This document shows, in pieces, positions 15,001 to 23,471 of a DNA stretch of 64,000 bases (position 1 is its first letter; every line of letters begins with the position of its first letter). The translations under genes were made by a program, and so were the position numbers. Below the pieces are notes generated by a model. The model saw nothing but the letters and a program-made list of their open reading frames with translations, made no database searches and had not been told where the DNA came from. The stretch is from contig OX359197.1 of NCBI GenBank assembly GCA_947172415.1, forward strand, positions 5,519,673 to 5,583,672, given 5' to 3'. This stretch comes from Chondrosia reniformis. Taxonomy: Eukaryota > Porifera > Demospongiae > Chondrillida > Chondrillidae.

Positions 15001-18000
15001 AGTAGTGCTTCAGGAGTAGCCATAGGCAGTCCTGATGTGACAACCATCTTGATCAAGGATGATGATGGTAATAATTGTCATCAAATTAAAATCAGTGTTA
15101 TTAATATCTATTTTTCCTATTTTCAGTCATCACGGTGAGCTTCAGTCCCCAGAACTACACCACCAGTGAAGGCGCCTCAGTTCCACTGACCATAGTGGTG
15201 GATAAGGTACCAGCAAAGGATATCACTGTAACAGTTACAACTATGGACATTACAGCTGAAGGTATAGTATAGTGTATTTTAATAACAAAGTCTTTATTTA
15301 ACTCTAATACTTCAATTACTACCAGATTCACTTGACTACATGGGAGGTAGCTTTAATGTTACCATCCCTGCTGGAGAAACTACTGGCACAGTTCCTGTAA
15401 GCATTATTGAAGATGGCTTGTTTGAATTACCTGAAGACTTTAAGGCCACCCTGAGCATTCCAGGAGATCAGCCCGATGTGATGGTTGGTGATCCTGATGT
15501 TGCCTATGTGACCATAGCTGAAGGATGTGAGTGAATGTGTTATTCACACATTTGACAGTATGTCACTACCAACTGTATCTTCCCCGTCTGATGAATGTAG
15601 TGGTTGTTGTGACTTGGGAACAAGATATGTACATGTTGACTGAATCAGACGGATCCATAGTTGTTGCACTGAACTCGTCAGAACCAGCTTCATTTGCATA
15701 TGATGTTACTGTGACTGCTATGGACATAACAGCAGTTGGTAAGCACATCTGGTGTACTTTAAGGCTAATAGCTTGTATGCATTAAGACTGTAGCCATATG
15801 CTGTATCCTTTCTCTATTTACATCTGCAGATCCTGATGACTACGTATTTAGTAGTGAAGTAGTGACCTTCCCAGCTGGTGTAACTAGAGTCACTCTCACT
15901 ATTCCCGTGATGGATGATTTGATTGATGAGTTAGATGAGACCTTCAAATTGACTGTTACAAGTAGTGCTTCAGGAGTAGCCATAGGCAGTCCTGACGTGA
16001 CAACCATCTTGATCAAGGACGATGATGGTGTGCATATATATATTTGTTATCACTTCAAATGAATGAATTATAAATTTTTTCTGATGTTTTTCTTCATCAA
16101 TTTTAACTACATATTAATCAATTTTACTCTTTTTCATCTACTAAGCTTGTTCTTGTTAACCTTACATCATACCTTTTAACTATATGTGAAAAATGAGCTG
16201 TTTTACTTTGTATGTACTTTGAAATGTATGTATTGATTTATACATATTTCCTATTTTTCATTCTATTCTATTCTTATTTCTATGAATGTATATAATTTTA
16301 TGCTTCATACAGATGAAATCCTTGTTAGATTTGAACCAGATGTGTATCTAGTTAAGGAAGGTGTTAATTCATTTGCAAATATTAGTCTAAAGGCAACGCC
16401 AACACCTGGGGGTGATTTTACAGTGACTGTGAGATCTTTCAATGGAATGGCCATTCGTAAGTTTCTGTATATACTCAATTGCTTGGTTAGTCTTCACTTT
16501 GTACTGTACTTTCTTTAAAGTTGGAAGTGATTACCTTGGCGAAGAATTTAATGTTACATTTTCTGCTGGTAACAACATGGCATCCTTTTTGATTCCTATT
16601 GTGGATGATGATATATTTGAAATGATGGAGGACTTTAATTTGGAACTGTTCATTCCCAATTCATCATTTGTACAAGGTGTAAGACCCGGGTCTCCTGACA
16701 CTGCTTTGGTCACCATCATGGATGAAGCCAGTAAGTATAAGTGTTGATCCTTTTTATATATAGCATCACTTAACTACTGTAATAGTATAAGCTTAATTAT
16801 ATATATACATACCTGCACATGGGTTTATATGCATGTATAATATATATATGTGTTTATACATTTAAGCTTGTATTACTTACCATATACATACACTCCGTTG
16901 CTAAGGCACCCAAGGCAAATTTTATTCCACAACCGTTGTATAACTATAATAAGAGGCGCTTTGGCCTCTTCTTATAGTTATAATACAATGCGATATCCCG
17001 CTGGTAACTCAATAAACGCGAAAAGCCTAGGGGCAGAGTGTATAAGTACAACAAATTAACTATTACATATACGTACATATTACAGTACTTTGGTTGCTGA
17101 AGCGCATCCCTTGGAGTTTGACTTTGTATTAGCTGGGGTCCTTTCTGCCTAAGTAGTCTTATCCTTTAAACTTCTATATAACTTAGCACCAACCTATACA
17201 AATTTCTTGATCCACCCCTGTAATATGTATGTATATAAGCAAAATTACTTTTATATATGTGTCTGAGCATATTTGTAATAGTAATGTTGTCAGCCAGTTT
17301 ATTCTTATATTAATAGATTTACTGGTTTCGATTGAATTACCTAACTACATGGAAAAGGAGAATATTGACACCTTTGAAGTTAAGATTACAGCTTCAGTTC
17401 CAGCTTCCTTTGATTACAATGTAACAGTTACAACTATTCAGGGAACTGCCTTTGGTAAGAAACTATTCTATCTGCTATAAATACGTATATATGTACGTAG
17501 GAGCCACCATTTTGAATATGTAATTGCATACTGTAAAAGATCTACTCTATATATCTTTATAGCTTCCTGTAGCAACATTAGTATTTTCAAACTTGTAATA
17601 TTAAGAAGACACTATATTAAACTGGTGGATTTATATGTACATATGTGTATTTACGTACCATATTTCTAGCTGGTGAAGACTTTGTTCCAAGGACCTATGA
17701 AGTTGTATTCCCAGCTGGAAGTACCATGGAAATCATAACCATTGAAATAGTAGATGATAATGTTATTGAAGATATACTAGAGATTTTCACTCTTCAATTA
17801 TCCACCACTGATGAGTTTTCCAACAAGGGTATACAAATTGGGCCAAATTTCATGTCTGAAGTGACTGTTATGGATAATGATGGTGAGACTTTCTACATAT
17901 ACACAAAAACATGTATAAAAATTATTTTACATATTATGCTCCTCTAGTCCAAGTTAAATTTGGTCAAACTGAAGTTCGGGTCAATGAAGAAGACTTTTTT

Positions 18001-20059
18001 GCAGCTATTACAGTTATTGCTATGGGCGATCTATCACAAGATTTCTCTGTAATTGTTATGGCTATGAATGGAACTGCAATTGGTAAGCATGCATTAATAT
18101 GTCTATAAACAAAATGCCCTTATTTACATATATATATATGCTGAATTCAATGTGACATTTATTGTAATATCAGAGAGTACGGTAGTACTCTCTAAGTAGG
18201 ATAGTCTACTAACTTATACTATATGCAGTATGCATGTGTATTATATACTCTCATTATCTTTCTTGTTTTTTGTTTCAGAGGATCTAGATTTTACTGGAAA
18301 TATGTGGGAAATTTTATTCTCTTCAAGTCCAAGCAGTACCAGCTCTTCTTCTTTTACAATTCCTATAATCAGTGACTCAATTCCAGAAGAAACAGAGTTA
18401 TTTGGATTGAAGATTGTTCTTGCTGATAGTATTGTAAACAGAACCACTGTCGGAGAGCCTAGTAGAACAACTGTAATTATTCAAGGTATGCTGTCGTGTA
18501 CGTATCTACGTATGCATGTGCTATAACTCCTCCATTCCATGACCAATTTTACAAACCATAATTCTATAAGAGCTCCCATTTTGACAATTATTGCTAAACA
18601 TGTAGATTATGATTAGTGTCTTAATCTCATCATTGCAAGATTCCTTTCATACTATTCATATGTATCTACATATGTGTATAAAGTCTATAAATGCTTCATC
18701 AAATTTTTATCTACTGTAAAACCATTTTAGTGCACCATCAATGTTAGCAAAATTAGCAATACGATATCATTTGCTCACTAAAATGTTTATTATTACGCAT
18801 GCGCAGTAGTGTGGAGCAAGTAACAGCAAAACACTAAATTTAATGTATGTTAATATGTCATGTATGGTAAAAGGCTGAATACAATGGATGTTAATATTGA
18901 GGGTTTTACAGTATATATATCTTGAAATTTTAATATGCTATTGTCTATATACATCCCTCTATAGATCCATCATCAGATAATGCCACAGTAATGGGTGATC
19001 CACTTTTTATTGTACCTATTCCATCTGCTTTTGTGGAAAATGTTAAGTTCAAGCCTGCTTCAATCTGTTATGAGATACATGGGAAAAGTGACAAATATTT
19101 CAATCTAATTTCTGATCAATGTACCTCCGTAAATGCACACTTTACTGCTGGAATAAATGCTACGTACTTGAATATGATGACAGAGATCGGAATTGTTGCT
19201 GATGGGACAGATGGTGATTGTCATAAAATCAAAATAGATCGAAAGGATTGCATGGCCACCCTGGATGGGGATATAGTAACAACAAATGCTAGAATTGGGG
19301 GTATATCTGTACGGAACAATGCCCGCAGAAAACGTTTTTCCATTCGTCTTCCAAACTGTGAACCAGCCAAAGGACTGGTATTATGGATTGATTGCCGCGT
19401 GAGGATGGGTGAAAATATGTTGGAATTTGTGATAGCCTATGGCGATGGATTAAGCTCCACTTCGCATGGTCTGCTTGGTAAGCTCAATTCTGCATATTCT
19501 CACTGAAAATATTTTAATAGAAATCTAAGCATTCTCAAGTTTTTCACATCTATTTTTTTCTATTAGTATACGTACACTCATGGCTATATCCACTATATGG
19601 GAATTGACTTACCATCTTTGTTATTGTATAATATGCTATTTTTTTGTTAATCCTTTAAGGTTAGGTTTGACATGCAGTGAGATTCATTTACTTTGTTATA
19701 TCACTGTAGCTCAATTTTGGAATATTCCTGTGACTATTTCTCCCTATAATGGCACCTATGCTGGCATTCCTGTGTCTGCTGAAGATGGTATATACAAAGT
19801 GAAGGTGGAATATCCACTCTCAGAGCCTCGTATTTTCATTGCTGAATGGAGTCACCTTCGATGGGATAACAAACGAAAGCCCTGTTTGTATGGAGGAGAT
19901 AGCATGGGTGGACCCATCTTTGAAGCCCCTGGATATGACAGCGTCATTGAGGGGAAAGCTACTGACTATATTGTGGATGACCTTTTTAGCACTGATTTCC
20001 GGTTTGAACAGTATGATGGCATCTGTTTGGATTCAACTCCTATTTCTGATTCAGCATAA
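1..20059 (+). CDS. Giant Calx-beta repeat protein, 5'-truncated by window; aggregation-factor-like
   Basis: This is the 3' part of a secreted, calcium-binding adhesion-type protein; about 3,670 codons are visible. The first 18 bases are the end of an exon (phase 1, followed by gtaagt). About 56 further exons follow, every internal one a multiple of three and phase 1 at both ends. Each module shows Calx-beta hallmarks: an N half with F-x-P-x-x-Y-x-V-x-E, a DGTA or MDITA turn, then S/P-D-Y, F-x-AG, a DD..E..E.F stretch and a final T(I)xxDD. Introns mostly fall inside modules, after the DGTA/AVG turn and after the DD end. The C terminus is a VWD/ITIH-like module and the stop is TAA at 20057. No membrane helix is visible. 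Calx-beta plus a VWD-type tail recalls sponge aggregation-factor core proteins; that identity is inference. The start, signal peptide and total size lie outside the window. Confidence 0.85.
377..1741 (+). other. Exon block: first visible Calx-beta modules of the giant gene
   Basis: Exons are 377-718, 959-1177 and 1403-1741. The first carries the C half of one Calx-beta module (starting AGSDYTFDG) and the N half of the next (VFFDPSNYSTTEGG). The second carries a divergent C half (APSDYDSSSSPYTVTF). The third holds one complete module with no mid-module intron: it runs from FIQPQNYSVTEG through DGTADSSDY to ITDNEP. All acceptors are good pyrimidine-AG sites and all donors are GT, with phase 1 throughout. 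Confidence 0.8.
1875..3089 (+). repeat. Three near-identical one-exon Calx-beta modules
   Basis: Exons 1875-2219, 2311-2655 and 2745-3089 are each 345 bases and encode almost the same 115-residue module. Each begins A-I-E-V-E-F, contains SVSENDGVATVTLVTSS and SDYEGNIITVDFIAGQ, and ends in a VAT(V)xIIDD stretch. Few positions differ, for example EPANVL in copy 1 against SDRVVI in copy 2. The introns between them are only about 90 bases. This is a recent tandem duplication of a single-exon module. Confidence 0.88.
3188..7662 (+). other. Exon block: divergent Calx-beta modules, two-exon type
   Basis: Exons are 3188-3322, 3649-3864, 4023-4157, 4333-4542, 5102-5239, 5720-5929, 6364-6510 and 7441-7662, with a possible 18-base exon at 6907-6924. 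Here each module is split in two: a short N-half exon of about 135-147 bases and a C-half exon of about 210-222 bases. Sequence is well diverged between modules, unlike the arrays on either side, so these are older copies. The last module (6364-6510 plus 7441-7662) carries a cysteine in each half (VEVCLV and TKCFEI). A similar cysteine pair occurs in the penultimate module of the two downstream paralogues. Introns here are longer (up to about 930 bases) and A+T-rich. Confidence 0.75.
3346..3585 (+). repeat. 15-bp minisatellite, 16 units, inside an intron
   Basis: The unit is AGTGTATTCTCATAT. Twelve copies (3346-3525) are followed by four copies with GG in place of AG (3526-3585), then a degenerate unit. 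It lies in the intron between exons 3188-3322 and 3649-3864. Because the unit length is divisible by three and the unit lacks stops in several frames, long repetitive open frames appear on both strands. They have no start or splice support and are not genes. Confidence 0.95.
7728..8414 (+). other. Diverged half-unit at the 5' edge of the eight-unit array
   Basis: Exon 7728-7865 (TVMWEEEMYMLSESDG ... MDITAIG) resembles exon C of the array, and exon 8211-8414 (ENSDYTFEDQIVTF ... DEIDETFKLTV) resembles exon D. The similarity is clear but looser than within the array. This is probably an older copy of the C-D pair and the likely founder edge from which the array grew. Confidence 0.75.
8482..9355 (+). 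repeat. Array unit 1 (alpha)
   Basis: Exons A 8482-8616, B 8685-8885, C 8960-9097, D 9158-9355. Exon C has SDRS where most units have SDGS. Exon D is the APDDYVFNITTV form with ISVTEDLIDEL. Confidence 0.88.
9415..10319 (+). repeat. Array unit 2 (beta)
   Basis: Exons A 9415-9549, B 9618-9818, C 9893-10030, D 10122-10319. Exon C reads FAYNVTV, as in unit 3. Exon D is the DPDDYVFSSEVV form with IPVMDDLIDEL. Confidence 0.88.
10379..11283 (+). repeat. Array unit 3 (beta), almost identical to unit 2
   Basis: Exons A 10379-10513, B 10582-10782, C 10857-10994, D 11086-11283. C, D and their intron match unit 2 essentially throughout. Exon B carries GDPHVAY like unit 1, where most units have GDPDVAY, which suggests conversion between units 1 and 3. 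Confidence 0.88.
11343..12216 (+). repeat. Array unit 4 (alpha)
   Basis: Exons A 11343-11477, B 11546-11746, C 11821-11958, D 12019-12216. Exon B is the only copy with DSFDYEGG rather than DSLDYMGG. Exon D has FPAGATRV. Confidence 0.88.
12276..13180 (+). repeat. Array unit 5 (beta, hybrid D exon)
   Basis: Exons A 12276-12410, B 12479-12679, C 12754-12891, D 12983-13180. Exon D starts in the beta form but continues IPVAEDLIDEL, between the beta IPVMDD and alpha ISVTED forms. It looks like a crossover or conversion product. Confidence 0.88.
13240..14103 (+). repeat. Array unit 6 (alpha)
   Basis: Exons A 13240-13374, B 13433-13633, C 13708-13845, D 13906-14103. The A-B intron is about 10 bases shorter than in its neighbours. 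Exon D matches unit 4 (FPAGATRV). Confidence 0.88.
14163..15067 (+). repeat. Array unit 7 (beta)
   Basis: Exons A 14163-14297, B 14366-14566, C 14641-14778, D 14870-15067. Exon B reads EDGFIELPED instead of EDGLFELPED. Exon D has FPAGITRV. The intron after D is of the alpha-type sequence, another sign of mosaicism. Confidence 0.88.
15127..16027 (+). repeat. Array unit 8 (beta), last unit
   Basis: Exons A 15127-15261, B 15326-15526, C 15601-15738, D 15830-16027. Exon A has several silent changes and a slightly altered following intron. The sequence after the donor at 16028 is unrelated to the other units, which marks the end of the array. Confidence 0.88.
16313..18485 (+). other. Exon block: three diverged Calx-beta modules after the array
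   Basis: Exons are 16313-16456, 16521-16730, 17317-17454, 17670-17882, 17948-18082 and 18279-18485. Each pair forms one module: ILVRFEPDVYLVKEG with SDYLGEEFNVTFSAG, then LVSIELPNYMEKEN with EDFVPRTYEVVFPAG, then VQVKFGQTEVRVNEED with EDLDFTGNMWEILF. All are phase 1. The final module is the most degenerate: it has a serine-rich strand and ends VIIQ instead of a DD motif. Confidence 0.78.
16895..17060. mobile_element. MITE-like hairpin element in an intron
   Basis: Arms TATAACTATAATAAGAGG (about 16939-16956) and its near-complement (about 16964-16982) surround a short GCGCTTTGGC loop. The flanks are more G+C-rich than the surrounding intron. The element lies in the intron between exons 16521-16730 and 17317-17454. 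Confidence 0.5.
18713..18913. mobile_element. Small MITE-like element with 12-bp terminal inverted repeats, in an intron
   Basis: TACTGTAAAACC at the left end is the exact reverse complement of GGTTTTACAGTA at the right end, 201 bases end to end. No coding potential is visible inside. It sits in the intron before the C-terminal module. No clear target-site duplication was recognised. Confidence 0.5.
18965..20059 (+). other. C-terminal VWD/ITIH-like module of the giant gene
   Basis: Exons 18965-19477 and 19710-20059 encode about 287 residues. The first opens with GDPLFIVPIP and continues through ICYEIHG, a VNAHF segment, MTEIGIVAD and SHGLLG. The second has QFWNIPVTI, a KPCLYGG cysteine turn and VIEGKATDYIVDDLF, then ends with a TAA stop. 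The order GDPxF, C-Y/F-x-I, HGLLGQF and V/L-I-E/D-G-x-x-T-D-Y-I-V-x-D-x-F matches the C-terminal domain of inter-alpha-trypsin inhibitor heavy chains. The GDP opening is also typical of VWD domains. The downstream paralogues have the same module with the intron in the same place. Function is inferred: an extracellular association or cross-linking module. Confidence 0.7.
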
Positions 20060-20222
20060 ACTCCTTTGGAATTACAGCACAAAGCTTAAATAATGCAAAC
20101 TATAACTAGTATATTATTATTATGGCTTTCCTCCCTCCATACCATAATAATTACAACTACTCTGAAATTGATTTGATTGTAGATTTAAGAATTAATTAAT
20201 TTAGAATATATATATATTATAT

Positions 20223-20228
20223 AATAAA
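20223..20228 (+). terminator. Candidate polyadenylation signal of the giant gene
   Basis: AATAAA lies 164 bases after the TAA stop at 20057-20059. It is the first canonical hexamer seen downstream. Confidence 0.5.
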
Positions 20229-20847
20229 TATCATGCATCACAGCTAGGGACAAATACGTATTATACCAATTAATATATAGCTATTGACACAGTTATAGTC
20301 CTTATTATATGCTATGTCTATCACCATACATTGTATACCAGAGTTTAATGTACATTTGGTGCTACAACTCTAGATCTGTCAAATGGACAGATATGCTGGC
20401 GCCTATTTTACATAATATAGAGTTACAGCACTAATGTATATACGTATGTATAATACTGTACAAAGGTAATATATATTATGTATGATGAGAGATATATACT
20501 GGGCAAATTTATATTATACATATATAGATATCAAATTTCTAAAATTCATTAGAAATGTTTCATACATGTCTGGGAATGCTGAAAGCAGGTTTATATACAT
20601 AGAAGCTTCATGCATATGTTTTTAAATTCTACAGGGGGCTATATCTACGTAATGATCAACATCAGTCGATTGGCCTGTTTCTCCAAGGAACAAAATTAAT
20701 GTTGACTTTTACTATATAATTACAGATACTAATATACTATGCTACATGGCTAGTATATGGACAGTACTGACATTCGATTACAAATTAAGTTAAAACTCTT
20801 GCCACACACTGGTAAAGCAGCATAGTATTGTGTTATTAGACAATTAT

Positions 20848-21076
20848 CAGGATCAAATCTCAGTTTTCATGAAACCTATTTGAAACTTCTTGAACAGCCA
20901 GGTTTTTCAAAGGATGCTCAAGTATGTGGTAATAGATTAATTTCATGGGTTTTTACAGCCTCTTTCCAAGTTTATAATTATCATATACGTACGTATACAT
21001 TTTGAAACCTGGCAGTTCAATTTAAAGAGTTTCAATTATAGGTTTCATGCCATCTGAAACCTGAGATTTGATCCTG
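20848..21076. mobile_element. Long imperfect inverted repeat (fold-back/MITE)
   Basis: CAGGATCAAATCTCAG at the left pairs with CTGAGATTTGATCCTG at the right. The pairing continues inward, where GAAACTTCTTGAACAGCC.. matches the complement of ..GGCAGTTCAATTTAAAGAGTTTC. The loop is about 80 bases and contains TACGTACGTA. No coding sequence is seen. Confidence 0.65.
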
Positions 21077-22369
21077 TGATACAATACATACATTTTGTAC
21101 ATTTTTTTTTCAAAATTCTTATACAAAGGCTATATAAAGAGGACAAAAATAAAACAAATGGAAATCTTGTGATAATATGCATATACAATAAACTAATTGC
21201 AAACATATGCCAAACTAATCAGTACATACTGACCCAGATCAATGTGTTATGCAGGACCTTTAAGATATTATATTGTTAGTATAAAATGCACTGTATACAA
21301 TAAGATAATATAATAATAAGATATAAGGTATCTTAGATTTTTCACTGTATACAATAAGGATTAACAGGCACTAATACATTGGGAATAACGTAATAGCTAT
21401 AATTGCCAAGATGTCTGTAAACAATTAAGTTAAAAGCTTAGGTCACTGCTGACAGATGTTACTTTGCACTGGATATTGTTCATGGGAACTGACATTCAAT
21501 ATGATTTCATTTAGACTCATTAAAGGCAGCTATTCTTTAATGATATAGGTTGAGAATGGGTTTTAGGTAGTTAGGAAATCATGAGTACCAATTAGCCTTC
21601 TCACATTAGTCTAATAATGGAACTATACATTCCTCCTGAATGCGATCTGCTGGCATTTTTTAATCTACTCAGTACAAGTAACCACAACAGTCAGTATAGC
21701 CTTCTAATGATATTAGTGAATGCACTGAGAAACAAAGATATAAATGAGATTTTCAAAGGAGCAAGTGTGTAAACATGTGCATGATCATATGGGCTGCATT
21801 AAATCCCAAAGAGTCGTGTTTTGAAGGATCTCAGCTAAAGCCACAGTTAACTGTTTTGCTTACAATTAAGTGATGTGTTGCCATGTGTGTGATTACACCT
21901 ACATTCCAATTGATGACTCCTCCTCTCAAGGTAAACAACAAGCAAATTACATCATTAACACGATGTAAAGCACAACTGTTCTATATATATAATATCAGGA
22001 CATAAATGAATGTAGTATATAGCAAAGTACCTACATCAAAGCTGTTGTGCTTGCATATATATATGACTGAGATGCCTATTTTAGATTTATAATGTAACAC
22101 ATAGCCTAAGGACCTACAGTGTACAAGGTGTGAAAACGTAATTGATTGGTCTAGTCACAGTCTACATGTGTATGTAAGTATGCTATTCTCATTGTCAAGC
22201 TTGCTGGATATGTATTAGTTATACCACGGCACTGAGGTGTATTATGTTAAGATAACCCCTACCACTGGAAATGGGCTGGGTCCTTGCTCTGATAGAGATA
22301 ATCACCACTAATTAGTAAATGAAGACTAATTACTATAGCTTGTAGTTAGGGGAACATGAGGGAGGCATT

Positions 22370-22515
22370 GCTGGCAATTGTAGCTCAGTGGCAGGACAAC
22401 TGGTGGTCATATATATACAGCAATTGCTTCTTTTATGTTCTCCCCTCTCTTCATGATGTTTTGAGACTGATTACAATTACTTGTGGTTTGATTATCACTT
22501 TGTTCAACATTTATA
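22370..22515 (+). mobile_element. tRNA-derived SINE-like fragment
   Basis: GTAGCTCAGTGGCAGGACAAC fits a tRNA box A region, followed by a tail sharing ACTTGTGGTTTGATTATCAC with the copy on the minus strand near 49.55 kb. It does not fold as a complete tRNA and has no clean box B. Confidence 0.5.
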
Positions 22516-22589
22516 TAACTATATACATCTGTGTATTGGACTTTTTGATATAATAGTGAATGCCATATATATACATATCAATAAAAATG

Positions 22590-22700
22590 GCCAAGGACTC
22601 ATAAAAGACCAAGATTCAGACAAAATTCCCTAGATCACTGATGAAGGGTGAAGCTCCCAGAAACAGCTATTTGACCAAGTGGAGAAGAAGAAAAGATTCC
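22590..22700 (-). mobile_element. Dispersed repeat family 1, fragment
   Basis: Shares CACTGATGAAGGGTG and CCCAGAAACAGCT with the right arm of the inverted element at 52172-52480, with related copies at 31026-31160 and 48430-48510. It is non-coding. Confidence 0.55.
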
Positions 22701-23389
22701 ATTATATATCCAAAATTTACTAGGTGTTAGTGCCCCATACAGTGTTACCATGTTAATCCGCCTCAATTAGTTCAAAGAAAAAATAGCGGATTAGTGAGGT
22801 TGATAGATCAAAGACATTATGTTCAATCAAGGTGATTGCAACAAAATTCAAGGTCGACCCGTAGGACCATATATTTCCGGGTGTGAACGAAAATGGCGGA
22901 GGCAGAATACGCCGACCTTATCACGTTATAGTAATGCATGAAGTCGCTTTTTAACAATCTCGACAAAAGCGGCAGATTTTGTAGGTGCAAAACACCTATT
23001 TATGAGCAGTCGCAGTGCGAAAATAAGCTACTTAGATACTTCTATGTAAATGAATTAGTTCTATGCAACTTTCTATGGCTATAGTTTTTCATCTGATCAT
23101 GAGTTATATAAGCTCCACACTCAATATAAGACATAAGGTATAATATAAATGTACACCATATAAGGTATTCCAGTATTTCTGAGAAGAAAAAAGACAAAAC
23201 TTTGTATAGCAGTACTGACTATCTGAAGGATATATGAGCATTATATACGTATGCCGTTTATAAAGATTCTTAGGGGTCCACTTCATCATTAACAGATTAT
23301 TAGCTATAATGTGTTTGATGATGTCTTTATTCACATTGAAGAATTAATATAAATTCTTCACCAGTGTAACAAATATGATCACTCATCCC

Positions 23390-23447
23390 TATATAAAAAG
23401 GATTTCTGTTTCTAGTCCATCCGTCTTCATTCCAGTGTAGTAATCTG
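23390..23447 (+). promoter_or_regulatory. TATA box and conserved leader of the first IgGFc/Calx-beta gene
   Basis: TATATAAAAAG lies at 23390-23400. A leader motif TCCAGTGTAGTAATCTG at 23431-23447 is repeated almost exactly in front of the paralogue (33743-33759), at a similar distance from its TATA-like box and start codon. The TATA box is 82 bases before the ATG, so transcription should start near 23420. Confidence 0.6.
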
Positions 23448-23471
23448 TTAAGCAGGACTACAGGGATAACG

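Larger units (their letters stand above)
8482..16027 (+). repeat. Tandem array of eight ~950-bp units, each encoding two Calx-beta modules
   Basis: Each unit has four exons: A 135 bases (starts ITVSFSPQNYTTSEGA), B 201 bases (DSLDYMGGSFNVTIPAG), C 138 bases (VVVTWEQDMYMLTESDG) and D 198 bases (PDDYVF ... IDELDETFKLTV). A+B form one Calx-beta module and C+D the next, giving 16 modules. Introns are repeated along with the exons. Two variants of the C-D intron and D exon exist. The alpha variant has a 60-base intron and APDDYVFN. The beta variant has a ~91-base intron and DPDDYVFSSEVV. The order is alpha, beta, beta, alpha, beta, alpha, beta, beta. Near-identity including introns implies recent unequal crossing-over or gene conversion. 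Confidence 0.93.
20060..23388. other. Intergenic spacer without a recognisable gene
   Basis: This is A+T-rich sequence with many stops in all frames. It contains a long inverted repeat (20848-21076), two direct copies of CACTGTATACAATAAG (near 21288 and 21342), a SINE-like fragment (22370-22515) and a fragment of a dispersed repeat (22590-22700). A small G+C-richer patch at about 22840-22990 contains a start codon in a good context that runs only 12 codons. Confidence 0.7.

Noticed and set aside
9858-15748. Repeated minus-strand open frames of about 60 codons in the array
   Set aside because: They are antisense shadows of exon C and carry no recognisable domain.
8482-16027. Repeat array considered as a CRISPR or satellite array
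   Set aside because: Units are ~950 bases and contain in-frame exons with conserved splice sites; not a CRISPR array and not plain satellite DNA.
21076-21279. 67-codon open frame in the spacer
   Set aside because: Low-complexity A+T-rich frame with no motif, promoter or splice support.
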